64,000 nt of DNA from Cytobacillus solani (GTDB lineage Bacteria > Bacillota > Bacilli > Bacillales > Cytobacillaceae), in the NCBI RefSeq assembly GCF_001420595.1, contig NZ_LJIX01000006.1, positions 614,361-678,360 on the forward strand, written 5' to 3'. The translations under genes were made by a program, and so were the position numbers. The notes below the pieces were generated by a model. The model was not told the DNA's origin, ran no database searches, and saw only the letters and a list, made by a program, of their open reading frames with translations. Each line of letters begins with the position of its first letter. Position 1 is the stretch's first letter. Shown piece after piece: positions 46,221-55,366 of the stretch.

Positions 46221-47702
46221 CTATTTGTTCAAAGTATGAATGAATCTCTTAAATGCTTCATGTTCTTTAAATACTCCAGCATCTTCAAGGCATCTTACAA
46301 ATTTCTTTCCAAGCTCTTCTAGTAAAATGGAATCTACTTGTTCTTTGTTCGATCGAGTTCCATACTTTGCTTTCAATTGCTTAGCCCATTCAGAATGATA
46401 GTCGGCGACTTGATTGGATTTTCCTAATAAGACTTTCTGAATATCAGATATTTCATCCTTTAATCTTGGTGGCAGTACAGCTAGCCCCATGACTTCAATT
46501 AGCCCAATATTTTCCTTCTTGATATGATGAACATCTGCATGTGGATGGAAAAGACCAAGCGGGTGTTCGGAAGTCGTTCGATTGTTTCTTAGCACCAAAT
46601 CAATCTCGAAAATTCCATCACGATTTCTTGCGACGGGGGTAATGGTGTTATGTGGCGTATCCCCTGTATATGCTATGATATTTGCTAGCCTATCAGAATA
46701 CCCTCTCCAAGTTTGCAGGATGTCATCAGCAGCGTTGACAAGGGTACGGATATTCGTTGCCCGTAAGCGAATGACAGACATCGGCCATTTAATGACAGTG
46801 GCTTTAATAGCTGGATAGCCCTTTAACTCAAAAGAAAAAGCATCCACTGCTCGAGTCATTGCGAATTCATAGTTTCCGCCTTGGTAATGATCATGGCTTA
46901 AAATAGAGCCCCCGACAATGGGTAAATCGGCATTTGAACCAATAAAGTAATGGGGGAATTTCACAGTAAAAGCAAGTAATCTTTCAAATGCCTCTCGATC
47001 TATTTTCATCGGACGATGTTCCTCGGAAAATAAAATACAGTGTTCGTTATAGTAAACATATGGTGAATACTGCAAATACCAATTCTCCCCTAATAGAGGG
47101 ACACGGATGACTCTGTGATTGGCGCGTGCAGGATAATTTGTTCTTCCTGAATATCCTTCGTTTTCTATACACAAAAGGCATTTTGGATAATTATCTGCAT
47201 GTTTCTTCATATTATGTTCTCGCTTAATTTGTTCGGGGTCCTTTTCAGGCTTGGATAAATTTATAGAAATATCCATTTGACCGTATTGAGTATCTACTTT
47301 ATAGGAAATATTTTTCGCGATTCGATTTAGCTGGATGTAATTATTGTTTTTGCTCAGGTTGTAAAAATAATTGGTCGCAGCGATTGGTGAATCCTTATAT
47401 TTTTGCTCGAATGTTGCATTGACAACGGAAGGCCTTGGTACAAAGCAATTCATAATATTGGCTGCAAGTATTTCCTTGTCATCAAAAACATTTTGGATCA
47501 CGTTTTCCTCAATCGCATAAGTGATGATTTTTTCAACGAGATTTGGGATAGTATCCATGCTGATAGAAACGACAGCTTCTGGAAAGTTTTCCAAGCCTAG
47601 TAAACTCATCAAGCGGTTACGAACAAAAAATTGATCGGTTGGTTCAATTAAATCTACTTCTAAAGCCTTCTGAATGAGTTCTGTTATATACTGGTAAATC
47701 AT
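46221..47702 (-). CDS. galT: UDP-glucose-hexose-1-phosphate uridylyltransferase, class II (493 aa)
   Basis: Leloir-pathway enzyme that swaps UMP between UDP-glucose and galactose-1-phosphate. It is the Firmicutes type (GalT class II), about 490-510 residues, recognised by PKCLLCIENEGYSGRTNYPARANHR, EHRPMKIDREAFERLL and the SILSHDHYQGGN active-site motif. The start codon overlaps the stop of the galE remnant (ATGA), so translation is still coupled to it. No defect is seen. Confidence 0.93.
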   Translation of the reverse strand: MIYQYITELIQKALEVDLIEPTDQFFVRNRLMSLLGLENFPEAVVSISMDTIPNLVEKIITYAIEENVIQNVFDDKEILAANIMNCFVPRPSVVNATFEQKYKDSPIAATNYFYNLSKNNNYIQLNRIAKNISYKVDTQYGQMDISINLSKPEKDPEQIKREHNMKKHADNYPKCLLCIENEGYSGRTNYPARANHRVIRVPLLGENWYLQYSPYVYYNEHCILFSEEHRPMKIDREAFERLLAFTVKFPHYFIGSNADLPIVGGSILSHDHYQGGNYEFAMTRAVDAFSFELKGYPAIKATVIKWPMSVIRLRATNIRTLVNAADDILQTWRGYSDRLANIIAYTGDTPHNTITPVARNRDGIFEIDLVLRNNRTTSEHPLGLFHPHADVHHIKKENIGLIEVMGLAVLPPRLKDEISDIQKVLLGKSNQVADYHSEWAKQLKAKYGTRSNKEQVDSILLEELGKKFVRCLEDAGVFKEHEAFKRFIHTLNK

Positions 47703-47917
47703 CCGTTAACTTCCTTATCGTAGCCTTTTGGATGAGTAGAATGCCACTTCCATCCATCTTTAATCATTTTTGTAACGGAGGTTCGGGTTGGATTCCAGCC
47801 TAATACTAGTTTTGCTTTTTCTGAGCTAGCAATAACCACATTCTTTCCTTGATCAATTAATTGATAGACTGCGTGGGAGCCGATATAACCAGCTCCACCT
47901 AAAACGAATACACTCAT
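47699..47917 (-). pseudogene. galE: galE remnant with large in-frame internal deletion (72 aa)
   Basis: Starts like UDP-glucose 4-epimerase (MSVFVLGGAGYIGSHAVYQL, NAD-binding GxxGxxG) for about 28 residues, then jumps to the family's C-terminus (SSEKAKLVLGWNP ... TKMIKDGWKWHSTHP). About 260 residues, including the YxxxK active site, are missing without a frame change. The junction reads NVVIASSEK. Full GalE has VV(V)I-like residues at both deletion edges, so loss between short direct repeats is likely. The product cannot be an epimerase. Both neighbours keep tight spacing. Confidence 0.88.
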
Positions 47918-47918
47918 A

Positions 47919-49100
47919 TTAGCACCCCTCTAAGATTTCTTTTGCGCCGTAACCGATCGAAGCAGTGTAAAAGGTTACGTCATAGCCAATCTTTTCTTTA
48001 TAAATCGCGTTAATAGTATATTTAAACTCATTTACTTTGTTTTTTTTAACAATGGCAATTGCACAGCCGCCAAAACCAGCACCTGTCATCCGTGCGCCTA
48101 AAACGAAATCTTGTTCCCAAGCAGTCTCAACAATCGTGTCAAGCTCAAGACCTGTAACTTCATAATCATCCCTTAATGATTGATGCGATTCATTCATTAA
48201 TTTTCCAAAATGATAGAGCTCCCCTTGTTGTAGTTTTTCCAGTGCTTCTAACGTTCTGGCGTTTTCGTATATAGCATGCTTTGCGCGCTTTTGATGGATC
48301 TCATCACGAATAAGATGTTTATGTATCTCAAATTCTGTTGGCGTTAAATCGCCTAAACTACTAATAGAAAGTTTCTGCTGTAAATCGCTTAATGCCTGTT
48401 CACATTGGATTCGTCGCTCGTTATATTTCGACTCAGCTAATGTTCGTTGTTTATTCGTATTGATAACCATAATGACATAATCATTCAATCCAATGGGGGC
48501 ATATTTGTACTCTAATGTTTGACAGTTTAATAGGATTGCATGATCCTTTTTGCCCATACCGATGGCAAATTGGTCCATAATCCCACTGTTCACCCCAATA
48601 TAGTGATTTTCAACCTTTTGTCCAAGGCGGATCATTTCCATCCGATCCATTTTTAAATCAAATAATCCATTTAGTAAAACACCTGTTGCCAGTTCAATTG
48701 ATGCGGAAGAGGAAAGTCCAGCGCCATTTGGGATATTTCCATAAAAAAGGATATCAGCACCTTGAAGAATGTCGCAGCCTGCTTCTTGCATAAATAGAGC
48801 CATTCCTTTAGGATAGTTAGCCCAGTTGTCCTTTTCATTAAAAGCTAATTCAGCTAAATTGCATTCGATTACACCGGTTTCTGGGAAATTCAACGAATAA
48901 AAACGAAACTTTTGATCATCCCGTTTGCTTCCTAATGCATATGTGCCATAAGAGATAGAGGCTGGGAAAACATGTCCGCCGTTATAATCTGTATGCTCGC
49001 CGATTAAGTTAATTCTTCCAGGAGCAAAAAAGGTTCTAGGAGTCTTTGTCGTATGAAAAATCGACTGAAACTCACCCGTTAAATTGGCTGTTTGGCTCAT
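47919..49100 (-). CDS. galK: galactokinase (393 aa)
   Basis: GHMP kinase that phosphorylates galactose at C1. The galactokinase signature GRINLIGEHTDYNGG, the ATP-binding NIPNGAGLSSSASIE and the late GARMTGAGFGGCAIAIV motif are intact. The minus-strand start follows AAGGAGGCAGC. It is first in the gal operon, with a 27-bp palindrome 59-85 bp upstream of the start codon. The galE remnant follows one base after the stop. Confidence 0.95.
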   Translation of the reverse strand: MSQTANLTGEFQSIFHTTKTPRTFFAPGRINLIGEHTDYNGGHVFPASISYGTYALGSKRDDQKFRFYSLNFPETGVIECNLAELAFNEKDNWANYPKGMALFMQEAGCDILQGADILFYGNIPNGAGLSSSASIELATGVLLNGLFDLKMDRMEMIRLGQKVENHYIGVNSGIMDQFAIGMGKKDHAILLNCQTLEYKYAPIGLNDYVIMVINTNKQRTLAESKYNERRIQCEQALSDLQQKLSISSLGDLTPTEFEIHKHLIRDEIHQKRAKHAIYENARTLEALEKLQQGELYHFGKLMNESHQSLRDDYEVTGLELDTIVETAWEQDFVLGARMTGAGFGGCAIAIVKKNKVNEFKYTINAIYKEKIGYDVTFYTASIGYGAKEILEGC

Positions 49101-49158
49101 TTATGCTGCCTCCTTAATGAGAAGCAAAGGGACGGTTCTCTTGCTTCATTATCATAAT

Positions 49159-49185
49159 AACTTAATTAATTAATTTAATTAAGTT
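49159..49185 (-). promoter_or_regulatory. 27-bp palindrome, probable ROK operator of the gal operon
   Basis: AACTTAATTAA and TTAATTAAGTT are perfect 11-bp arms around TTAAT. Read on the minus strand the centre is TTAATTAAATTAATTAA, against TTAGTTAAATTAATTAA at 43862. A TATATAA element lies just upstream on the minus strand, so the site is placed to block the galK promoter. Confidence 0.65.
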
Positions 49186-49256
49186 ATATAAAGTTTACTA
49201 CTTTTTATTCGAGTACGCAATCATTGTAAGGGGTTGGAATGATTGGGTTTGTTGGA

Positions 49257-49302
49257 TTTGGTTGTGCCGCATAGGGCTAGATTGCTTATCGGTTCAACCA
49301 AA
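49257..49302. promoter_or_regulatory. inverted repeat between galK and the MFS gene
   Basis: TTTGGTTGTGCCG and CGGTTCAACCAAA pair at 12 of 13 positions around a 20-nt loop. No T-run follows. It could be an operator or an RNA leader structure for the MFS gene, whose start is 110 bp further on. Confidence 0.4.
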
Positions 49303-49412
49303 CCGTTAGAATAATCCGCCTTTCTTTATTTTAATTTATTTTAAAAACTTCATTTCTACCTAGAGCGGAACTCCATATATATAAGAGTAAAAGCTTACAG
49401 GGGTAGAAATCA

Positions 49413-50672
49413 TTGGACAAACAACATAGTCGATTTAGATGGGTTGTATTTGCTTCTGTTCTGCTGACTTATTTATTAATGGCGAGCCAGCGGACAGCTC
49501 CAGGATTAATTACAGACCAAGTGATGAGGGATTTTAGTGTAACTGCATCAACGATCGGGTTACTGACAAGCATTCAATTTTTTGTATACACTAGTTTGCA
49601 AATTCCAATGGGAATATTGGCTGATCGTTATGGACCCAATTTTTTTCTAATTATCGGTGCCATCCTTACGGGTTTAGGAACAATCATTTATAGTCTAGGT
49701 ACACATGAAATTGTGCTGTTTATTGCTAGAGTACTTACGGGGACAGGGGATGCGACGATCTGGGTCAATATGGTGTTAATTTTGGGCCAATGGTTTAAAG
49801 TGAAGGAATTTGTGCGCTTAATTGGAATAGCAGGAATGACTGGAAGTCTTGGCTTCCTTTTGGCGACTGTTCCTTTTTCAGCATGGATACATTTACTTGG
49901 CTGGAGGGCAGCATTTTTTTCAGCGGGCCTTCTATTATGTTTTTGTGGAATTCTTCTTTATTATGTACTCGTACAAAAGCCAAAACAAATTCTTCTTAGC
50001 GAATCAGTTTCTGTCAAAAATCAGTTATCACGTGAAAAAACGTCGGTTTTATTACGCAGAATATTTTCGAATCGGCAGGCATGGTCATTATTCTTTTGTC
50101 ATTTTGGTGTTGTCGGCGCATATGTAGGATTTATCGGTTCATGGGCTGTGCCCTATGGCATGAATGTATATGAAATGACACGTTCTGCTGCAAGTCAGCT
50201 CATAATGTTTGGTCTTATCGGTGCACTTATTGGTGCGCCTCTGATGAGTTGGATTTCAAGCCGATTGGCAACAATTAAACGGCCCTATGTTGTTGTGCAT
50301 ATCACTATATTATTTAGTTGGTGCACTTTTTTATTTTTTAAAGGAAATCCGCCAGTTCTGATGCTTTATATGCTTTTCTTTCTAATTGGTTTTGGGTATG
50401 GAGCCAGTGCCTTAACCTTTGCTGTTGTACGTCAGACCTTTCCGATAGAGGAAGCTGGCGTAGTCTCTGGTGTTGCGAATACGGGCGGTTTTTTAAGTGC
50501 CGTCTTGCTGCCGAGTATTTTTGGAATGGTATTGGATCATTTTCAAAATGCTTCAAGTAGTATTGGTGATGGATACTACTACGGTTTCATCACTCCAGTT
50601 CTCTTCTCCATTCTTGGTTTGATTGGAGTAATGTCTATAAAGGAAGAGCGTCGGGCAACAGACCAATCATAG
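49413..50672 (+). CDS. MFS transporter (419 aa)
   Basis: Twelve-helix major facilitator. The loop-2 motif is seen as GILADRYGPNF. The start of helix 1 is followed by SQRTAPGLITDQVMRDF, which resembles nitrate/hexuronate-like MFS subgroups without deciding the substrate. It opens with TTG after AGGGGTAG. A ~100-bp relic of the same coding region (around residues 175-210) lies at 23.55 kb, so a second copy once existed on the other side of the island. A terminator follows at 50777. Confidence 0.85.
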   Translation: MDKQHSRFRWVVFASVLLTYLLMASQRTAPGLITDQVMRDFSVTASTIGLLTSIQFFVYTSLQIPMGILADRYGPNFFLIIGAILTGLGTIIYSLGTHEIVLFIARVLTGTGDATIWVNMVLILGQWFKVKEFVRLIGIAGMTGSLGFLLATVPFSAWIHLLGWRAAFFSAGLLLCFCGILLYYVLVQKPKQILLSESVSVKNQLSREKTSVLLRRIFSNRQAWSLFFCHFGVVGAYVGFIGSWAVPYGMNVYEMTRSAASQLIMFGLIGALIGAPLMSWISSRLATIKRPYVVVHITILFSWCTFLFFKGNPPVLMLYMLFFLIGFGYGASALTFAVVRQTFPIEEAGVVSGVANTGGFLSAVLLPSIFGMVLDHFQNASSSIGDGYYYGFITPVLFSILGLIGVMSIKEERRATDQS

Positions 50673-50776
50673 AAATTTTGAATATTTGCTAGAAGAATAG
50701 CTTTTTTGGGTAGTTAGATTTATTTCTTTATCTCACACTGCTTGCTGCAAAAGTAAATTCTAATAGATTAAATGAT

Positions 50777-50800
50777 CCCCTTACTATAAGGGGGTTTTTT
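50777..50800 (+). terminator. intrinsic terminator after the MFS gene
   Basis: CCCCTTA pairs with TAAGGGG around CTA, then GTTTTTT. Confidence 0.85.
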
Positions 50801-51212
50801 AAAACTAATGAAAGGGGCATAATTGTTCCTGCTAACGCACAGGCTGCACCATCGGTTTCTAAGAAGTAATAAAAGAAAGTATAAACAGTAAGATCGAGAC
50901 CAGAACAATCGATCCTACAGTTCGTGTGAGTTCACCAGGTTCACCGAAATCTTCGGTAATTAACCCTCCTATTAAAACTGCCTGAGAAACGAAAATTTCA
51001 TTATTATTCGATAAAAGCATTGGGGATGGCTCTAATTTCATATTCTGAAATAGATTTGGAATGCCTATACTATTTAATGAATACGGACTGTCGAAGGAAT
51101 GTTTAAAAAATGTACTTGTAAGGGTAGAAAAGTATGTTAATAAATTTTTTTCTAGTGAATCTGAGTTTCTAAATAAGGAGCCAATCCTGTAATAACAAGG
51201 AGAAATCATTCT
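50801..51212. other. gap with two doubtful coding remnants
   Basis: On the + strand a frame to 50868 reads IIVPANAQAAPSVSKK before a stop, without a start or ribosome site. On the minus strand 50859-51209 is open and ends in a plausible membrane helix (GSIVLVSILLFILSFI) after ITEDFGEPGELTRT, but no start with a ribosome site was found. Both may be remains of lost genes. Confidence 0.3.
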
Positions 51213-52169
51213 ATGATTAAATTTAAAAATGTATCAAAAAGATACCCAGATGGAACCGTTGCTGTTGACTCATTAGAATTTGAAATTCGGAAGGGGGAGT
51301 TTTTTGTCCTTATTGGACCAAGTGGGTGTGGAAAAACAACAACATTAAAAATGATCAATCGGTTGATTGCTCTATCGAATGGCACGATTTCCATTAATGG
51401 TAAAAAAATAAGTGAGTACGATATCCATGAGTTAAGATGGAATATTGGCTATGTACTTCAACAGATTGCTCTATTTCCACATATGACCATTGAGGAAAAT
51501 ATTGCGATTGTTCCTGAAATGAAAAAATGGCGAAGGGAAAAGATCAAAAAACGAATACATGAACTTATGGATATGGTTGGATTAGACCATGAAATATATG
51601 CAAACAGAAAACCAATTGAACTATCTGGCGGCCAACAACAAAGAGTCGGTGTTGTTCGTGCCCTTGCTGCTGATCCTGAGATTATTTTAATGGATGAGCC
51701 GTATAGTGCTTTGGATCCAATAAGCCGTGAAAAGCTTCAAGATGATTTGTTAGATTTAAAGAAAAATCTTAAAAAGACGACGGTTTTTGTCACTCATGAT
51801 ATCCAAGAGGCTTTTAAATTGGCAGATCGAATCTGCATAATGAATGAAGGGAAAATTGTTCAAATTGGAACTCCGCATGAACTAGTTACTCACCCAGTCA
51901 ATGATTTTGTAAAAGAATTTGTAGGTGTTAAATATGGAGCACGGACGAATGACATTAAATTGGAAGATTTACTTCATACAGCAAATGTAGCTGAAATAGG
52001 GGAAGCATCATCAGTTATTGTACCTTCATCAACTCCTGTTCAAGAGATTTTGGAAATCTTGTATGAACATGAGCAACTAGCAATAGAAAAGAATGGGAAT
52101 CTTATCGGGTATATAGATCGCAGGTCAGTCATGCAATATGTATCTGCTATACTGCAGAAAGGGGTCTGA
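51213..52169 (+). CDS. ABC transporter ATPase, OpuCA/EgtUA-like (318 aa)
   Basis: ATP-binding subunit for uptake of a quaternary amine. The Walker A is GPSGCGKTT, the Q-loop QQIALFPHMT, the signature LSGGQQQRVG and the Walker B IILMDEPYSALDP, followed by the H-loop VTHDIQEAF. The Q-loop region and ALDPISREKLQDDL are typical of the glycine betaine/carnitine/choline group. The C-terminal ~75 residues carry a short CBS-like regulatory tail (VQEILEILYEHEQLAIEKNGNL style). AACAAGGAG sits before the ATG. Its stop is 2 nt before the permease gene. Confidence 0.9.
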   Translation: MIKFKNVSKRYPDGTVAVDSLEFEIRKGEFFVLIGPSGCGKTTTLKMINRLIALSNGTISINGKKISEYDIHELRWNIGYVLQQIALFPHMTIEENIAIVPEMKKWRREKIKKRIHELMDMVGLDHEIYANRKPIELSGGQQQRVGVVRALAADPEIILMDEPYSALDPISREKLQDDLLDLKKNLKKTTVFVTHDIQEAFKLADRICIMNEGKIVQIGTPHELVTHPVNDFVKEFVGVKYGARTNDIKLEDLLHTANVAEIGEASSVIVPSSTPVQEILEILYEHEQLAIEKNGNLIGYIDRRSVMQYVSAILQKGV

Positions 52170-52171
52170 CA

Positions 52172-53686
52172 ATGAATAAGTTTACTCAAGTCTTACTAGA
52201 AAGAAAAGATGAACTAATACGTGCATTATTGGAACATATCCAGATTTCTTTTATCGCCCTTTTCTTTGCAGTAATAATCGCTATTCCCCTGGGAATTTAT
52301 TTAACTAGGCATAAAAAGGCAGCTGAAGGAATCATCGGCATCACATCTGTCATCCAAACCATTCCTTCATTGGCTTTACTAGGTATTCTTATTCCCTTGT
52401 TCGGAATTGGAAGAATGCCAGCCATCATCGCTTTAGTTGCCTATGCTTTATTACCAATATTAAGAAATACATATACAGGAATTAAGGAAGTTGATCCTTC
52501 ATTAGTGGAAGCGGCCAGAGCGATGGGAATGAATCCAAGAAAAAGATTAATTAAGGTTGAATTACCGCTTGCAATGCCAATTATTATGGCTGGTATCCGG
52601 ACAGCGATGGTATTGATTGTAGGAACAGCTACCCTTGCAGCGTTGATAGGAGCTGGCGGACTTGGTGATATTATTCTTTTAGGGATTGATAGAAATAATA
52701 CAAATCTAATTCTGCTTGGTGCAATCCCCGCTGCTTTACTTGCCATCCTTTTTGATTATTTACTTAAGAAATTTGAACTTCTATCTTTTAAGAAAGCCTT
52801 TATTACAATTGGTACAATTGGGTTATTGGCGTTAATAATCATTGTGTATCCTTTAATTGGCCATCAAGACCAAAAAGTGGTTATTGCTGGAAAACTCGGT
52901 TCAGAGCCGGAAATTTTAATCAATATGTATAAAATATTAATTGAAGAGGAGACAAATCTTCAAGTGGAATTGAAACCAGGGCTCGGCAAAACCTCCTTTG
53001 TTTTTAATGCACTTAAATCAGGGAGCATTGATATTTACCCAGAGTTTACTGGAACAGCCATTTCTGAGTTTTTACAGGAAACAGCTAAAAGTACTGATCG
53101 TGAAGAAGTCTATCAACAAGCAAAAGATGGTTTGTTGGAGCGGTTCCATATGGTCATGCTGAAACCAATGCAATATAACAATACCTATGCATTGGCAGTA
53201 CCGACCGATTTTGCTGATCAAAATGAGCTAGAAACTATATCCGATTTGAAAGGCATAGAGGATAAAATAACTGCGGGGTTTACTTTGGAGTTTTCCGACC
53301 GTGAAGATGGGTATTTGGGCATCCAGTCCCTTTATGGCCTTCAGTTTCCAAATCTCGTAACGATGGAACCGAAATTACGCTATGTGGCAGTAGAATCAGG
53401 TGAGATCAATTTAGTTGATGCCTATTCTACGGATAGTGAGCTGCGGCAATATAATCTAAAAGTATTGGAAGATGACCAATTCTTATTCCCACCATACCAT
53501 GGTGCACCCTTATTAAATGAAGCAACCGCTCATAAGTATCCTGAAATGGTGGATGCTTTAAATAAATTAGCTGGAAAAATAACGGATGATGAAATGAGAG
53601 AAATGAATTATCAAGTAAATGCAGAAGGGAAAAGCCCTTTTGAGGTTGCGGAGAATTACTTGGCAAAACAGGGGTTAAAAAAATAA
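52172..53686 (+). CDS. fused permease and substrate-binding protein, EgtUBC/BusAB-like (504 aa)
   Basis: Residues 1-210 are an ABC permease of about five to six helices with an EAA loop (LVEAARAMGMNPRKRLIKVELPL). From about residue 230 the chain continues, after one more helix, into an OpuAC-type binding domain (VVIAGKLGSEPEILINMYKI, SIDIYPEFTGTAI, FPPYHGAPLL). Such fusions serve glycine betaine, choline or carnitine. Ergothioneine-specific EgtU systems and Listeria BilE have the same layout, so ergothioneine is a real alternative. Ligand residues cannot be judged without a structure-based alignment. Confidence 0.85.
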   Translation: MNKFTQVLLERKDELIRALLEHIQISFIALFFAVIIAIPLGIYLTRHKKAAEGIIGITSVIQTIPSLALLGILIPLFGIGRMPAIIALVAYALLPILRNTYTGIKEVDPSLVEAARAMGMNPRKRLIKVELPLAMPIIMAGIRTAMVLIVGTATLAALIGAGGLGDIILLGIDRNNTNLILLGAIPAALLAILFDYLLKKFELLSFKKAFITIGTIGLLALIIIVYPLIGHQDQKVVIAGKLGSEPEILINMYKILIEEETNLQVELKPGLGKTSFVFNALKSGSIDIYPEFTGTAISEFLQETAKSTDREEVYQQAKDGLLERFHMVMLKPMQYNNTYALAVPTDFADQNELETISDLKGIEDKITAGFTLEFSDREDGYLGIQSLYGLQFPNLVTMEPKLRYVAVESGEINLVDAYSTDSELRQYNLKVLEDDQFLFPPYHGAPLLNEATAHKYPEMVDALNKLAGKITDDEMREMNYQVNAEGKSPFEVAENYLAKQGLKK

Positions 53687-53727
53687 GTGGGTATGGGGAT
53701 AGGAACCTTGTCCCACTTCCTTTTTTT
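53685..53727 (+). terminator. intrinsic terminator after the ABC operon
   Basis: AAGTGGG pairs with CCCACTT around a 20-nt loop, then CCTTTTTTT. Confidence 0.8.
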
Positions 53728-53745
53728 AAAGAAAGAAGAATTCAA

Positions 53746-54207
53746 TCACTTAAGTGCGAAAAACCAAACACAAAATGAGCGAGTAAGATAAAACGAAAGA
53801 CAGATGGTAATCCAAGATATATACCATTCCCAGTGTATGTATTTGATGAGATCGGTATTTTTTTCGATAATGACCTCACTGAGAGTCAATATAGAAGTGA
53901 AAGCAATATAATAACCCAATTGAATAAAAGTCCTTCAATCATGGGGATACCATACAGTAAAGATGGCGCATGTGACGGGAAAAGCATAATACTCATACGT
54001 AAAGCTCGTCCGATTGATTGAAGAAAATAATCGAATAGGATATTCAAGCAGCCCTAACTCTACGACTACTAAACCTATAAGAAAAGTGATAATCTGTTTG
54101 AACAAGAACGCTACTATCGCAAGCCGAATTTTATTTTTTGGAATGAAGAATAGAATTCCTGTTGACAATGCATATACAGATAATAAGAGCCACCATTCAA
54201 TTCTCAT
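53746..54207 (-). pseudogene. CBO0543-family membrane protein with in-frame TGA
   Basis: The frame runs MRIEWWLLLSVYALSTG ... FTVWYPHD, stops at TGA (53935-53937), and then continues in the same frame as RTFIQLGYYIAFTSILTLSE and IIEKNTDLIKYIHWEWY to a stop at 53746. The part after the stop aligns with the neighbouring paralogue (IIEKYTDLLEY). A single nonsense change therefore explains it. Its start overlaps the upstream stop (TAATG), as in an operon. Confidence 0.82.
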
Positions 54208-54701
54208 TAGGTCTCCCGCCGTTCTGCTTGAAATAAGGCTTTGTCCTTAAAGAACCAATTACAGCAGGCTTGACTCACGAAAAAGAGAAACACAATGTAA
54301 ATCCACATCCCGTACCACGTCAAGAATCCATATTCTAATAAATCTGTATATTTCTCGATAATAATATCAAATATTGTGATTGCAGAGATCCAAACAAAAA
54401 AGTATGTAAATCTTGTCCATTTAGTTTCCTGAGGTTTTTGGTTGACGTAATAGATAGAGAATAATACGGGATAAAAAAAATAATTGATTGTAATGGCGAG
54501 ATCTGTAGCTTTCGGGAACTCCCAGACAGGTGCACTTAATAAGCCAAATGTAAACGAAGGCATGTCACAAAGCCAGATAAATGCTTGAAACACCATGAGT
54601 GCTAAGAATCCCTTGCGGCGATCTTTGTGTGGAATAAACAGAATGAAGCCAACAAAACCGAAAACCCACATGGCTGCTAGGATAAAATATTCCATTATCA
54701 T
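54207..54701 (-). CDS. CBO0543-family membrane protein (164 aa)
   Basis: Small polytopic membrane protein with four to five helices, including the start YFILAAMWVFGFVGFILF, then PHKDRRKGFLALMVFQAFIW and the late FDIIIEKYTDLLEYGFLTWYG. I recognise it as the CBO0543 family found in spore-formers, of unknown function. Repeated EK-TDL and aromatic residues mark the family. It is followed directly by a second, broken paralogue, so this is a tandem duplication. Confidence 0.75.
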   Translation of the reverse strand: MIMEYFILAAMWVFGFVGFILFIPHKDRRKGFLALMVFQAFIWLCDMPSFTFGLLSAPVWEFPKATDLAITINYFFYPVLFSIYYVNQKPQETKWTRFTYFFVWISAITIFDIIIEKYTDLLEYGFLTWYGMWIYIVFLFFVSQACCNWFFKDKALFQAERRET

Positions 54702-54947
54702 TTCTTAGAAACTCCACCTCCCAAGGGGATAAAAAATACTTACCAGTAAAAGTATTTTCTGTTTGATTAAATCATATTCAACAACGACTTTTAGCTTAGA
54801 GCGAGATTCTATAAAAATTCAAGAATTTTTTCAGACGGAGAAGATTAGATTTATCTGGACATGCAGAGGGTATATCAGATAATAAAGAGTAGGTATACCA
54901 TATATAAAATTAAAAATAATAAATGGAATGAAATTGGAGGGATTGTA

Positions 54948-55238
54948 ATGGCAAAAGAAAAAAGTTTAAGAGTATGTGAAAAAGGCCATACATTTTATAA
55001 AAGCAGCGAATGTCAAAGTTGTCCTACCTGTGATAAAGCGAATAAGCCTCAAAGTGGATTTCTTTCTATACTGAGTTCACCTGCTAGAAATGCATTGGTT
55101 CATAAAGGGATTGACACCTTGCAAGAACTATCTAATTACACGGAAAAAGAAATTTTAAAACTTCATGGGATTGGACCAGCTTCTTTACCAATTATGAGAA
55201 GGTCCTTACAAGAAGAAGGTTTATCATTTAAAGAATGA
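54948..55238 (+). CDS. zinc-ribbon plus RNAP alpha-CTD-like helix-hairpin-helix protein (96 aa)
   Basis: Residues 10-35 hold four metal-ligand-like Cys/His (VCEKGHTFYKSSECQSCPTC). The rest (SSPARNALVHKGIDTLQELSNY and LHGIGPASLPIMRRSL) matches the C-terminal domain of the RNA polymerase alpha subunit, a helix-hairpin-helix fold that binds DNA. Stand-alone proteins of this type are common in bacilli and have no settled function. The ATG at 54948 follows TTGGAGGGATTG; a longer frame to 54861 lacks such a site. It lies as a single gene. Confidence 0.8.
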   Translation: MAKEKSLRVCEKGHTFYKSSECQSCPTCDKANKPQSGFLSILSSPARNALVHKGIDTLQELSNYTEKEILKLHGIGPASLPIMRRSLQEEGLSFKE

Positions 55239-55366
55239 ATTTAAGTTTAAATAAAATGATTATAAGTAGATCTTAAACAATCAAGTAAACTTAAAATAGA
55301 TGTACTGTATCTGGCTAAATTGTTCATGTGTTATAAAAATGATAGACTAAATATAAGAATTTTAAT

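Noticed and set aside
49200-49412. Riboswitch or T-box before the MFS gene
   Set aside because: Only one inverted repeat is visible. No T-box sequence, specifier loop or known riboswitch core was recognised.
50859-51209. 116-codon minus-strand frame ending in a hydrophobic helix
   Set aside because: Overlaps the ABC operon's leader, has no start with a ribosome site, and its N-terminal half does not look like protein. May be a remnant at best.
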